This document shows positions 8,424-17,025 of a DNA stretch of 64,000 nt, in pieces. Source of the DNA: Bariatricus massiliensis. Lineage in GTDB: Bacteria > Bacillota > Clostridia > Lachnospirales > Lachnospiraceae. Under the pieces are notes generated by a model. That model saw only the letters and a program-made list of their open reading frames with translations, ran no database searches and was not told where the DNA came from. Numbering within the stretch: the first letter of the stretch is position 1; the number at the start of each line of letters is the position of its first letter. Location: positions 746,986-810,985 of the forward strand of contig NZ_LT574838.1 of assembly GCF_900086725.1 (NCBI RefSeq), given 5' to 3'. The translations under genes were made by a program, and so were the position numbers.

Positions 8424-8972
8424 TTATTCTGCCATAATACTAAGTATCATCTGTGCTGTTTCTGTCATACTGCTGCCACTGTCCATACTGCATTTCTGCA
8501 AATAGTAGTGAGCCTCTTCCTCTGTCATATGATTGCGGGCTGTCAGCAGCTCTTTTGCCTGCTCCACCAACGCCTGCTGCCTCGGATTTCTGTTCTTTAA
8601 TTCTGCCTTCCTCTTTTTTCTGCGTCTGTCCAGTGACCGCATCATCATTTCCATTGTATTGATTAAATCAAAAACTTTAATTGGCATCGGAAGCCCGACC
8701 ACCCCTTGAAGCCCGCCGTCATCCCACCGCTGGGGCGAGGCTATCAGCAGTATTTCGAATGTATCCGGCAGATATCCTCTCAATTCAGTATATAACATAT
8801 CCTGCATTTTATAACCACATACGATAATTCCCTCCTCGACAGTGTCCGCATATTGGACTGCCTGTGCCCCCGTGGTACAGACCCATGTCACATCAATTCC
8901 GTTTCGTACCAGTATATTGCGGATATTAACTGCGTTCTCCTTTTTTGGAAATACAACAATTATGCTTCTCAT
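8424..8972 (-). CDS. ANTAR-domain RNA-binding regulator with degenerate receiver
   Basis: In this 182-residue protein, residues 1-110 have the fold pattern of a response-regulator receiver. The phospho-acceptor Asp appears lost (GIIVCGYKMQD where LLxDxxMP is expected), and the conserved Lys near PMPIKVF is also displaced. A basic linker follows, then a C-terminal ANTAR domain (about 125-182: ALVEQAKELL, then TEEEAHYYLQKCSM, TETAQMIL). ANTAR domains bind paired RNA hairpins and prevent transcription termination; in Clostridia they often accompany glnA. It is 54 bp downstream of glnA, whose leader contains a terminator-like hairpin. I infer it controls this operon without phosphorylation. Confidence 0.88.
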   Translation of the reverse strand: MRSIIVVFPKKENAVNIRNILVRNGIDVTWVCTTGAQAVQYADTVEEGIIVCGYKMQDMLYTELRGYLPDTFEILLIASPQRWDDGGLQGVVGLPMPIKVFDLINTMEMMMRSLDRRRKKRKAELKNRNPRQQALVEQAKELLTARNHMTEEEAHYYLQKCSMDSGSSMTETAQMILSIMAE

Positions 8973-9026
8973 ATATACCAGCCTCCTGATTTTATGCCGT
9001 CTCCACGCTGCGTCATTTGGCTGCTC

Positions 9027-10361
9027 TTAATATTTCTGCAGGTATTCGTTAAGCTCCCACTCCGTGACCTGTGCCCGGTAAGCCTTATACTCGGCCTTTT
9101 TGGCAGCCACATATTTTCCCGCCAAATCTTCTCCCAGAACTTTCTGGATAAATTCATCTTTTTCGAACTCTCTCGCCGCCTCCAGAAGACTGCCCGGAAG
9201 GGCCTCAATGCCAAGCTCCCTCCTCTGCGGTTCAGTCATTTCAAACACATTTTGGTTGACCGGATAGGGCGGCTGAATCTTTTCCCGTATTCCCTGAAGC
9301 CCTGCCGCCAGACAAACCGCCAGCGCGAGATATGGATTGGCTGCCGCATCCGGGCTCCGCAGCTCAATTCTCGTCCCTTCACCATGTACTGCCGGAATCC
9401 TTATAAGGGGCGTCCGGTTCTTGATAGACCACGCGCTGTAGACCGGGGCTTCATATCCCGGGACAAATCTTTTATAGGAATTGACCAGTGGGTTCGTAAT
9501 GAATGTGATGGCTTTAATATGCTTCATCAGGCCGCCTATAAAATAGTACGCCTCCCTGCTCAATCCGTTCTCGTCCGCTGGGTCACAGAAGATATTCTTC
9601 CCCTCTCTGGAAAGAGACATGTTCAGATGCATGCCTGAACCATGCATCTTTTCCTTGGGCTTAGGCATAAATGTGGCGTGTAGTCCGTGTCTCTTCGCGA
9701 TTGTTTTGACCACCATTTTAAATGTCATAATATTATCTGCCGCAGCCAAAGCTTCATCATACTCGAAGTCCAGCTCATGCTGTGCCGGAGACATCTCATG
9801 GTGGGAAGCCTCGATTCCATACCCCATTTCTTCCAGAGTCAGCACCATATCCCTCCGCGCATTTTCGCCCAAGTCAAGCGGCCCCACGTCAAAATATCCT
9901 GCCCGTTCATGGGAAATAGTGGTGGGCAGCCCTTCCTCATCTGTATGAAACAGGAAGAACTCGCATTCTGGCCCTATCTGGAACTCGTACCCGTCCGTAC
10001 TGGCCTCTTTTAACACCTTTTTCAGTATCTGCCGCGGGTCGCTCTCGTAAGCCGTACCATCCGGCCGGTATACGTCGCAAATCAGCCTTGCCACCTTACC
10101 CTGCTGCGGCCGCCAAGGAAATATATCAAATGTGTTCAAATCCGGATACAAAAACATATCCGACTCTTCGATACGGACAAATCCTTCAATAGACGAACCG
10201 TCGAACATGCACCCGTTGTCCAAAGCCTTTTCCAGCTGGCTAATGGTGATGGCTATATTTTTCATCATCCCAAACATATCCGTGAACTGAAGCCGGATAA
10301 ATCCCACATCCTCTTCCTCTGCAAGACGCATGATATCGTCCCTTGTATAACTCTTCCTCAT
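9027..10361 (-). CDS. glnA: Glutamine synthetase, type I
   Basis: ATG 10361 follows CAGGAGG with good spacing, so I prefer it to an in-frame ATG at 10382. The product is 444 residues, the short GSI-alpha length. Family motifs are DGSSIEGF, the catalytic metal-site stretch around GPECEFFLF, HHEMSPAQHELDF, the FMPKP ATP loop, and NRTPLIRIPAV with RIELRSPD. No adenylylation-site region typical of GSI-beta is evident. It condenses glutamate, ammonia and ATP to glutamine in the cytoplasm. It heads an operon with an ANTAR regulator, dapF and dapL. Confidence 0.96.
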   Translation of the reverse strand: MRKSYTRDDIMRLAEEEDVGFIRLQFTDMFGMMKNIAITISQLEKALDNGCMFDGSSIEGFVRIEESDMFLYPDLNTFDIFPWRPQQGKVARLICDVYRPDGTAYESDPRQILKKVLKEASTDGYEFQIGPECEFFLFHTDEEGLPTTISHERAGYFDVGPLDLGENARRDMVLTLEEMGYGIEASHHEMSPAQHELDFEYDEALAAADNIMTFKMVVKTIAKRHGLHATFMPKPKEKMHGSGMHLNMSLSREGKNIFCDPADENGLSREAYYFIGGLMKHIKAITFITNPLVNSYKRFVPGYEAPVYSAWSIKNRTPLIRIPAVHGEGTRIELRSPDAAANPYLALAVCLAAGLQGIREKIQPPYPVNQNVFEMTEPQRRELGIEALPGSLLEAAREFEKDEFIQKVLGEDLAGKYVAAKKAEYKAYRAQVTEWELNEYLQKY

Positions 10362-10398
10362 CCAATATACCTCCTGTTCCATACCTTCTGAAAATGAG

Positions 10399-10432
10399 AA
10401 AAGGGCATTCTCATACTATATGAAAACGCCCT
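10399..10432 (-). terminator. Terminator-like hairpin in the glnA leader
   Basis: A 13-bp stem (arms 10402-10414 and 10420-10432, one or two G-U pairs, 5-base loop) is followed on the minus strand by TTTTCTC. It starts within about 5 bases of the predicted transcription start and ends 37 bases before the glnA ribosome site region. That position suits an attenuator. The U run is short, so a 5'-protective stem is the alternative. Confidence 0.65.
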
Positions 10433-10442
10433 CGTTTGTTCC

Positions 10443-10471
10443 ATTATAATAATATCACTTTTGTTTGTCAA
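10443..10471 (-). promoter_or_regulatory. Consensus sigma-A promoter of glnA
   Basis: On the minus strand TTGACA (10466-10471) and TATAAT (10443-10448) are separated by exactly 17 bp. Both boxes match the consensus at every base, so control presumably acts after initiation. Confidence 0.9.
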
Positions 10472-10517
10472 CGTATTATTATGACAAAGTTCTCCTGAAA
10501 ATCTAAAACCTACCTAT

Positions 10518-10709
10518 TTAGACATAGTCCTCATCGGCATATCCTTCACATTCACAGGTGGTATTGTTACTGTTAACGGTAATTCCGCGTTTGATCGGTG
10601 ACCAAATAAATCCAAGAATAATTCCTGCCAACAGACAAATGATTCCCAGAACTACCTTTTCACTGCGTGACCAGTCCTTCTCCAAAAATTGTCTAATCTC
10701 TTCCCACAT
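10518..10709 (-). CDS. Small single-span membrane protein
   Basis: The 63-residue protein has an amphipathic N-terminus (MWEEIRQFLEKDW), one transmembrane helix (about residues 18-37) and a polar tail with CEC. GGGAGG precedes the start. Its own promoter is visible upstream. Similar small proteins are common in Lachnospiraceae but have no assigned role. Confidence 0.7.
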   Translation of the reverse strand: MWEEIRQFLEKDWSRSEKVVLGIICLLAGIILGFIWSPIKRGITVNSNNTTCECEGYADEDYV

Positions 10710-10747
10710 ATCATTTCCTCCCGTTCTGCTTATTATTGATTACATTT

Positions 10748-10776
10748 ATTATACCCTTAATAAGTATGGAGGACAA
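10748..10776 (-). promoter_or_regulatory. Sigma-A promoter of the 63-residue protein gene
   Basis: Minus-strand TTGTCC (10771-10776), 17-bp spacer and TATAAT (10748-10753), about 40 bp before the start codon. Confidence 0.75.
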
Positions 10777-10802
10777 GGGAATTATTTACAATGAACGGAC
10801 AA

Positions 10803-11810
10803 TTACGCTTCTTTCTCTTCTACAAGAGCTGCAGTGATAATCGCCATTGAGTAAACCTCTTCTGCGTTGCATCCACGGGAAAGATCGTTGATCGGCGCAT
10901 TGAGTCCCATGAGGATCGGCCCATAAGCTTCAAAGTTACCAAGACGCTGCGCAATCTTGTATCCAATGTTGCCCGCATTGATATCAGGGAACACGAACAC
11001 ATTAGCCTGTCCTGCTACCGGGTTGCCCGGGCATTTCGTTCTTGCCACACGCGGAGAAACTGCGGCGTCAAACTGTAACTCCCCTTCAATAGGGAGTTCC
11101 GGATATGCTGCCTTTGCCTTTGCCGCTGCATTTCTTACTTTATCTACATCCTCGCCCTTTCCTGAGCCTAACGTAGAGTAGCTCAAGAAAGCAACCTTAG
11201 GCTCGATTCCGAAATGTGTTCCGCACTCTGCAGTTGTAGCGGCGATTTCGACAAGTTCATCTTCAGACGGCTTCAGGTTAATCGCACAGTCTCCCATAGC
11301 CAGAACTTCATTTTCTCCTGTCGCCGACGGACGTACAAGAATAAAGCAGGAAGAAACAATCGTATGCCCCGGTCTCGTCTTAATCAATTGAAGCGCCGGG
11401 CGCACAGTGTCCGCTGTAGAATAAGTAGCTCCTCCAAGCAGGGCATCCGCGATTCCCATCTTCACCAACATAGTTCCAAAATAGTTACCTTGCTTTAAAA
11501 ACTCACGTGCCTGTTCTGGTGTAACGCCTTTGCTCTTTCTCAGCTCGCAGAACATCTCTATCATTTCATCTATTCTGTCAAAATTCTCCGGGTCAATAAT
11601 TCGTCCGCCACGGATGTTAAAACCATACTCTTCCGCCGCAGCCATCACTTCTTCCTCACTGCCCACCAGAATCGGTGTAAGGAAATTGGATGCCAAAAGT
11701 CTGGAAGCAGCTTCCAGAATCCTCGGGTCTGTGCCCTCTGTAAAAACTATTGTTTTCGGGCTTTTTTTCAGCTTCCCGATCATCATGCCGAAACCTTTAA
11801 AATTATCCAT
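10803..11810 (-). CDS. pta: Phosphate acetyltransferase
   Basis: The ATG at 11810 follows TAGGAGG; the frame is open further upstream but without a start signal. The 335-residue product is the short Pta form. It has the KTIVFTEGTDPRIL start, GGATYSTADTVRPALQ, and the CoA/acyl-phosphate site around CPGNPVAGQANVFVFPDINAGNIGYK. It converts acetyl-CoA and phosphate to acetyl phosphate and CoA, the ATP-yielding branch of acetate formation. Its usual partner ackA is not next to it here. Acetyl phosphate is also the product of glycine-reductase-type enzymes, relevant to the grd operon 7 kb away. Confidence 0.95.
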   Translation of the reverse strand: MDNFKGFGMMIGKLKKSPKTIVFTEGTDPRILEAASRLLASNFLTPILVGSEEEVMAAAEEYGFNIRGGRIIDPENFDRIDEMIEMFCELRKSKGVTPEQAREFLKQGNYFGTMLVKMGIADALLGGATYSTADTVRPALQLIKTRPGHTIVSSCFILVRPSATGENEVLAMGDCAINLKPSEDELVEIAATTAECGTHFGIEPKVAFLSYSTLGSGKGEDVDKVRNAAAKAKAAYPELPIEGELQFDAAVSPRVARTKCPGNPVAGQANVFVFPDINAGNIGYKIAQRLGNFEAYGPILMGLNAPINDLSRGCNAEEVYSMAIITAALVEEKEA

Positions 11811-11936
11811 TTTTCTTCCTCCTAAAAACTTCTTATCGATACTCTCAATTGTATACTTTACCACGTTTTTACAAGATTTCAACGCCAAAACCGATAATTA
11901 ATTTTTTAACGAGGATTGTACTGAAAAATAAGCAAT

Positions 11937-14126
11937 TTAACCGCAGAAATACTCCTTTAGCAGCATTTGAAACGCCTGAAATTCCCCTTCCGCCGGAGGT
12001 ATCGGTATTCCCGCCTCCATGAGCGCACTCCCTTCATATACTCGGCCGGAAATCTCATCTTTGTAGGCCGACTCCCTCTTCAGCCCTTGGAGCTTCACGT
12101 AATTCGCTGTCATATTGCCGTGTATTTCCAGCATGATTCCCTGTACAAGAACTTCGCTCCCATCTTCCGCCACAAAGGCCCACGCTCCCACCGGCTCCTC
12201 ATACGGATTAGACAGCCGGTAATAGAGGCCATTTTGAATCAAGGGCGCGTATTTGTGGTATTCCTCAATCTGCCTGCGGATTTCCAGCTTATCCTCCGGA
12301 GACAGTTCAGCCAGATTCAGCTCATAGCCGAAAGTCCCGGCCATGGCAACTGTCCCTCTCGTACTGAGAGGCGTCTTCCTCCCCGTCTGATGATTGGGTA
12401 CTGCCGATACATGTGCGCCCACCGCCGATATGGGAAATCCAAAGGATGTCCCGTACTGTATGTGTACGCGGTCTACCGCATCCGTATTGTCACTGCACCA
12501 TATCTGAGGCGTATAGTACAGCATGCCGGCATCGAACCTTCCGCCTCCTCCGCTGCAGCCTTCCAGCAGAATGTCCGGATACCGCTTTACGATACGCTCC
12601 AAAAAATCGTATAATCCCTTCACATAGTCATATAGAACTTTTCCCTGTTCCTTCGCTGCGTGGGAATAAACGTCTGAGATGCTGCGGTTCATATCCCACT
12701 TTATATATTCAACATTCCCTTGGTCAAGTATGCCGCATATCTTCCCATAAATATAATCCACCACTTCTTTTCTTGAGAAATCCAGCACCAATTGATTTCT
12801 GGCCCGCACCGGCCGGCGCTCTGGTATCGTCAGCGCCCAGTCCGGATGCTGCCGGTACAAATCACTGTCCTCATTCACCATCTCCGGCTCCACCCATATG
12901 CCGAACTTAAGCCCCTTATCATTGACACGCCTTATCAGTTCTTCCAGACTCATGCCCAGCTTTTTCTCATTGACGTACCAGTCTCCCAGCCCACTGTTAT
13001 CGTCGTCTCTTTTGCCAAACCATCCGTCGTCCATGACCAGAAGCTCTATCCCCGCCTCTGCCGCATGTTCTGCCAGCTCACAGATACTCTCCCCTGTAAA
13101 GTCGAAATAAGAGGCCTCCCAGCTGTTGAGCAGCACGGGCCGAATCTTCGTTTTATATTTTCCTCTACACACATGATTTCTAATGCATTTGTGCAGATTC
13201 TGTGACAGCTTATTGAACCCTTGGTCCGAATAGCTCAAAATCACCTCCGGCGCCCAGAATACCTCCTGTCCTTCCAGCGGATAGCGGAACGCTTCATCCT
13301 GCAAGCCCATAAGAATCCGGGTCTGATTAAACTGATCCCTTTCAGCCTCCCCGCGGAAACCACCGCTGTATACAAAATTCATCGCATAGCAGCTGCCGCT
13401 GCGTTCCGTCGCGTCCGATGATGCGATTATCATAACCGGACTATATTGGTGGCTTGAAGTCCCTCTGCGGCTGCCAATGCTCTGACTTCCATGACTGATA
13501 GGCGTCCTCTGGAAATTGCGCTCCATACAGTGTCTCCCATAAAACTGAATCAAATCATATGTCCCTGTCAGAAAATCAAGACAGGCCGACTGGACCTTTT
13601 CCAAATATAGCTTCCCTCTGCCCTCATTTACAAGCTTAACGCTTCTGGTGATAATATCCCCCTCCGGCAGCACCCCGTAGAGCAGATAAACCTGAAGGCC
13701 TGATACCGCATCCTCCAGCAGTATCTCCAGCGTCTCGGCTCCCCCCTCATCCGCGTAGACAGCCGGAAGCCCCGGAATGCCATACTTTCCCGCCTTTATA
13801 GTATGACTCTTATACCGCAGGTCACACCCAAAACTCCCGTCTGGATTCTGAACGATCAACGCTGTACTGCGGTAGTCCCCTGTACCCATGCAGGGGAACT
13901 CCTGCGGCAGGGCATCCAAGGAATACGTACGGTCTTCTCCCGCATCATACGGATTTCCTGAAAAGCCACGGTCCGCGTATGTGAGCAGATAATCCATACA
14001 GCCGTTTACTTTCTTTCCATAGTACAAATGCAATAGAAAACCATAGGAATCCACCTGCATTTGATAGGTTGATTCCTTCGTGTGCAAGGTGAAGGTTCTG
14101 CTCATTTTATCAAAATAAATTCCCAT
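11937..14126 (-). CDS. GH36 alpha-galactosidase
   Basis: The 729-residue protein has full GH36 length: an N-terminal beta-sandwich (about 1-300), a catalytic TIM barrel (about 330-650) and a C-terminal beta domain. The nucleophile Asp is in KWDMNR (about residue 478). The acid/base region is CSGGGGRFD followed by WCSDNTD (about 523-549), and MDDGWF is at about 365. No signal peptide is present, so it acts in the cytoplasm on imported raffinose- or melibiose-type alpha-galactosides. It is divergent from an AraC regulator that probably controls it. Confidence 0.95.
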   Translation of the reverse strand: MGIYFDKMSRTFTLHTKESTYQMQVDSYGFLLHLYYGKKVNGCMDYLLTYADRGFSGNPYDAGEDRTYSLDALPQEFPCMGTGDYRSTALIVQNPDGSFGCDLRYKSHTIKAGKYGIPGLPAVYADEGGAETLEILLEDAVSGLQVYLLYGVLPEGDIITRSVKLVNEGRGKLYLEKVQSACLDFLTGTYDLIQFYGRHCMERNFQRTPISHGSQSIGSRRGTSSHQYSPVMIIASSDATERSGSCYAMNFVYSGGFRGEAERDQFNQTRILMGLQDEAFRYPLEGQEVFWAPEVILSYSDQGFNKLSQNLHKCIRNHVCRGKYKTKIRPVLLNSWEASYFDFTGESICELAEHAAEAGIELLVMDDGWFGKRDDDNSGLGDWYVNEKKLGMSLEELIRRVNDKGLKFGIWVEPEMVNEDSDLYRQHPDWALTIPERRPVRARNQLVLDFSRKEVVDYIYGKICGILDQGNVEYIKWDMNRSISDVYSHAAKEQGKVLYDYVKGLYDFLERIVKRYPDILLEGCSGGGGRFDAGMLYYTPQIWCSDNTDAVDRVHIQYGTSFGFPISAVGAHVSAVPNHQTGRKTPLSTRGTVAMAGTFGYELNLAELSPEDKLEIRRQIEEYHKYAPLIQNGLYYRLSNPYEEPVGAWAFVAEDGSEVLVQGIMLEIHGNMTANYVKLQGLKRESAYKDEISGRVYEGSALMEAGIPIPPAEGEFQAFQMLLKEYFCG

Positions 14127-14247
14127 ATTCTAAATTCCTTTCTCACTTATTTGACTGATTTCTTTAGTTTCATTATATCACGGCTGTACTTGTGCTCAAA
14201 TACCTATGCTTTTGCACTTTTATTCCTTTATGCTTTCTTTTTGTATG

Positions 14248-14287
14248 TAGCAAAAAGTAATCTAGCATTTTGGTATATTTTATGCTA
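14248..14287. promoter_or_regulatory. Candidate AraC-regulator binding sites
   Basis: The divergent region contains direct repeats TAGCAAAAAG (14248-14257) and TAGCATTTTG (14263-14272) on 15-bp centres. It also has an inverted TAGCAT/ATGCTA pair (14263-14268, 14282-14287). AraC-family dimers usually bind direct repeats near the target promoter. Confidence 0.4.
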
Positions 14288-14317
14288 TTCTGAACGTAAG
14301 AAAGGAGCTGGCACTTT

Positions 14318-15175
14318 ATGGACAATCTATTGTTTTCTGTCTTCCCAAATGAAAATTTCATAGACTTGGGGCTCTATCAGTTCGGCTGGGAGCATTGTAG
14401 ACCTTCCCACTCCTTCGGCCCCGCCGTCCGCAACCATTATGTTTTTCATTATGTAATATCAGGGGCAGGCACACTGGTGGCCGAAAATCAAAAAGGAACC
14501 GCACACACCTATCGCTTAGAGAAGGGACAGGGATTCATGCTGCTCCCCGGCCAGATTACGACCTATACTGCCGATAAGGAATTTCCTTGGGAATATACAT
14601 GGCTGGAATTCGACGGGCTGCGTGCGAAAGAGGCGGTAGAAGCGGCCGGCCTTCATCTAGGCCATCCCGTCTATGACGCTGGCTGCGAAGAGCTGCGGGA
14701 TTCTATGGCAAATGAAATGCTCTATATCGTACAGCACGCAGAACAGACGCCCTTCCATCTGATTGGACATTTATATCTGTTTTTAGACTGCCTGACCCGC
14801 TCCTCTGTCTCCGCAAAACCCAGAAAAAGCGGGCGGATACGGGACTTCTATATAAAAGAATCGCTGTCCTATATTGAGCAGAACTTCCAGTCACAGATTT
14901 CCGTCGAAGATATGGCCGCGGCCTGCGGCTTGAACCGCAGTTATTTCGGCAAAATTTTCCGAGATACTGTGGGATGTCCGCCGCAGGAATTTTTGATGAA
15001 ATACCGCATGACAAAAGCCGCAGAGCTTTTGAAGCAGACCACCCTATCCATCAGTGATATCGGCAATGCAGTAGGATATCCCAACCAGCTGCATTTCTCA
15101 AGAGCATTTAAAAATATCTATGGAGTATCGCCAAGAGAATGGCGGAGGCAAAATAAAATCATTAGCACAAAATAA
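14318..15175 (+). CDS. AraC-family regulator (cupin sensor)
   Basis: The 285-residue protein has an N-terminal cupin sugar-binding domain (about 25-140, with HYVISGAGTLV and GQGFMLLPGQ) and a C-terminal double helix-turn-helix (about 180-280). The latter has the AraC signature AAACGLNRSYFGKIFRDTVGC and NQLHFSRAFKNIYGVSPREW. AAGGAG precedes the start. It is transcribed away from the GH36 alpha-galactosidase and is the likely activator of that gene in response to an alpha-galactoside. Confidence 0.93.
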   Translation: MDNLLFSVFPNENFIDLGLYQFGWEHCRPSHSFGPAVRNHYVFHYVISGAGTLVAENQKGTAHTYRLEKGQGFMLLPGQITTYTADKEFPWEYTWLEFDGLRAKEAVEAAGLHLGHPVYDAGCEELRDSMANEMLYIVQHAEQTPFHLIGHLYLFLDCLTRSSVSAKPRKSGRIRDFYIKESLSYIEQNFQSQISVEDMAAACGLNRSYFGKIFRDTVGCPPQEFLMKYRMTKAAELLKQTTLSISDIGNAVGYPNQLHFSRAFKNIYGVSPREWRRQNKIISTK

Positions 15176-15179
15176 TCAA

Positions 15180-15211
15180 CCCCGCATTTTATTGAATTAT
15201 AAAATGCGGGG
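15180..15211. terminator. Bidirectional terminator after the AraC gene
   Basis: A 13-bp perfect stem, CCCCGCATTTTAT/ATAAAATGCGGGG, with a 6-base loop. On the plus strand CTGTTCTTTTA follows. It lies between convergent genes and can serve both. Confidence 0.85.
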
Positions 15212-15219
15212 CTGTTCTT

Positions 15220-15366
15220 TTATGATTCGTACATAATGTATGCAGGATTATGTAATACTGTTGTTCTTTCCTTTTTTCCACCGTTTTCTTTCACATAAGA
15301 TACGACGCCAAGAACTGTAAAAAATGCAACAGCAGCAAGAATTTCTGCGATAGACATTATAGCCAT
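15220..15366 (-). CDS. 48-residue single-span membrane protein
   Basis: A short frame starts at ATG 15366 with GGGAGG nine bases upstream (15376-15381) and ends with TAA at 15220. The product begins MAIMSIAEILAAV, continues with one hydrophobic helix to about residue 25 and ends in a basic, polar tail (VKENGGKKERTT). The strong ribosome site, helix-plus-basic-tail design and the terminator directly downstream support a real gene. Function is unknown. Confidence 0.65.
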   Translation of the reverse strand: MAIMSIAEILAAVAFFTVLGVVSYVKENGGKKERTTVLHNPAYIMYES

Positions 15367-15455
15367 TTTCAATAACCTCCCTGAATAGACTGCGTTCTAG
15401 TTTTCCATTGGCTATTGTAGTACTATCCTTCCTAATTGTCAACTGCCAGTTTTTA

Positions 15456-16856
15456 TTATGCATGCCTGATATCTGTGTACTCAGATATCTCCCTGCTGAT
15501 TGTACATAAATCATCCACACTCAAATCATGAATATCCTCGTGTCCCGTGATTCTCGCGAAAGTCTTCAGCTCCGCAAAGGTAGCCTTGAAGTAATTTGCC
15601 ACCCTCTGTGCCGCGGCATCTTCCTTGAGCCGCGCCCTGAGCGCCGGATCTTGAGTGGCCACCCCTACCGGGCAGTTTCCACTGCCGCAGATACGATACT
15701 GCTGGCATGCCGCCGCTACCATTCCGGCCGAAGCCAGCGCAACGGCATCCGCCCCCATGGCCAGAGCTTTCGCAATATCTGACGAAATACGGAATCCCCC
15801 GGTAATGACAAGATCAATATCCGCTCCTACGCTGTCCAAATATTTTCTTGCGCGGTGAAGTGCATAGATTGTTGGGACACTTGTCGCATCCCTTATAATC
15901 TTCGGGCTCGCCCCGGTGGCTCCTCCGCGTCCGTCTATCGTAATAAAGTCCGGCTCTGCGTAAACGCAGAACGCCAAGTCTCTCTCTATGCGTCCCGCTG
16001 CTATCTTAATACCTATCGGCCTTCCCTCCGACGCGAAACGAAGCTGGAAGACCAATTCCTTTAAATCTTCCCGGGTGCGCACATCGGGTATTGTGGACGG
16101 GCTTATAATGTCCTTCCCTATCGGCTTTTCTCTGATCGACGCAATCTCGGCAGTCACCTTCTCCCCCGGAAGATGTCCTCCCATCCCGGGTTTTGTCCCC
16201 TGTCCTATTTTAATCTCAATGGCGTCAGAGTTTTTAAGGTTTTCCGGTGTCACACTGTACTTGTTGGGCACATACTCAAAAATATATTTGTGGGCAGCCG
16301 CCATTTCTTCCGGCAGAATTCCACCTTCCCCGCTGCACATGGCCGTGCCTGACATCGCCGTCCCCTTGGCTAGTGCTACCTTGACTTCTCTGGACAAGGC
16401 TCCGAAAGACATGTGGGAAATATAGGCCGGTCCCTCCAAGACCATGGGCTGCCTTGCATGTTTTCCAATGACGGTCTTAATGCAGACCGGCGCGTCAGCC
16501 TCCAACGGCATTGGATCCAACTGGGCGCCCAATATCAGCACGTCCTCCCAGCCCGGCATGGGCATAGTCGTCCCCATTGCTTCAATAATAGGTTCCCCTG
16601 TCAGTGCCATCTGATGAATCTCCTTCATGCACCGATAGGGCGAATCCGATTTTACATATTCCGGGGGATACGCCAATGGATTCCCCTCTACTTTCTCAAG
16701 ATCAATTTGTTTTTCATTCTGCCCGTCCTCCTTTAACAGGTGGAAGGCACTGACCGGCTGTGCACATACCGGGCACTTTTCAATGTCAGAAAAAGGGTTT
16801 CCCATCTTTTCCTCATCAAAAATATATCCACAGGTTGAACATTGATACTTTGCCAT
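15456..16856 (-). CDS. Rubredoxin-fused glutamate-synthase-like FMN oxidoreductase
   Basis: The 466-residue protein has an N-terminal rubredoxin-like metal site (CSTCGYIF near residue 5, CPVC near 33). The FMN-binding and 3Fe-4S core of the glutamate synthase large subunit follows (about 90-460). The core shows SHMSFGALS, GQGTKPGMGGHLPG, GRGGATGASP, and the cluster-binding C-x5-C-x4-C in CQQYRICGSGNC. The glutaminase domain of true GltB is absent, so the protein cannot use glutamine by itself in the classical way. Such stand-alone proteins are common in anaerobes, and the electron donor and true reaction are not settled. It has its own promoter. Confidence 0.9.
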   Translation of the reverse strand: MAKYQCSTCGYIFDEEKMGNPFSDIEKCPVCAQPVSAFHLLKEDGQNEKQIDLEKVEGNPLAYPPEYVKSDSPYRCMKEIHQMALTGEPIIEAMGTTMPMPGWEDVLILGAQLDPMPLEADAPVCIKTVIGKHARQPMVLEGPAYISHMSFGALSREVKVALAKGTAMSGTAMCSGEGGILPEEMAAAHKYIFEYVPNKYSVTPENLKNSDAIEIKIGQGTKPGMGGHLPGEKVTAEIASIREKPIGKDIISPSTIPDVRTREDLKELVFQLRFASEGRPIGIKIAAGRIERDLAFCVYAEPDFITIDGRGGATGASPKIIRDATSVPTIYALHRARKYLDSVGADIDLVITGGFRISSDIAKALAMGADAVALASAGMVAAACQQYRICGSGNCPVGVATQDPALRARLKEDAAAQRVANYFKATFAELKTFARITGHEDIHDLSVDDLCTISREISEYTDIRHA

Positions 16857-16889
16857 CTTATTTCCTCCTTTTCCACTGCAATTACTTTC

Positions 16890-16918
16890 ATTGTAAACTC
16901 TTTCTTTTGTTTCTACAA
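16890..16918 (-). promoter_or_regulatory. Promoter of the GltB-like gene
   Basis: Minus-strand TTGTAG (16913-16918), 17-bp spacer and TACAAT (16890-16895), followed by AAGGAGG before the start. Confidence 0.65.
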
Positions 16919-16968
16919 CAAAGAGTTTTATAGTGTGGAGATACTGTTTCCTATACCACGAAGAGGAG

Positions 16969-16986
16969 CCCGCCTCACGGCGGGCC
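16969..16986 (-). terminator. GC-rich hairpin after the transporter gene
   Basis: GCCCGCC/GGCGGGC with a 4-base loop, downstream of the NSS transporter. No real T run follows on the minus strand, so termination strength is uncertain. Confidence 0.5.
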
Positions 16987-17025
16987 CCCCTTCTGCATTA
17001 TATTTGAGGGTCTGTTTTAAGAAAA

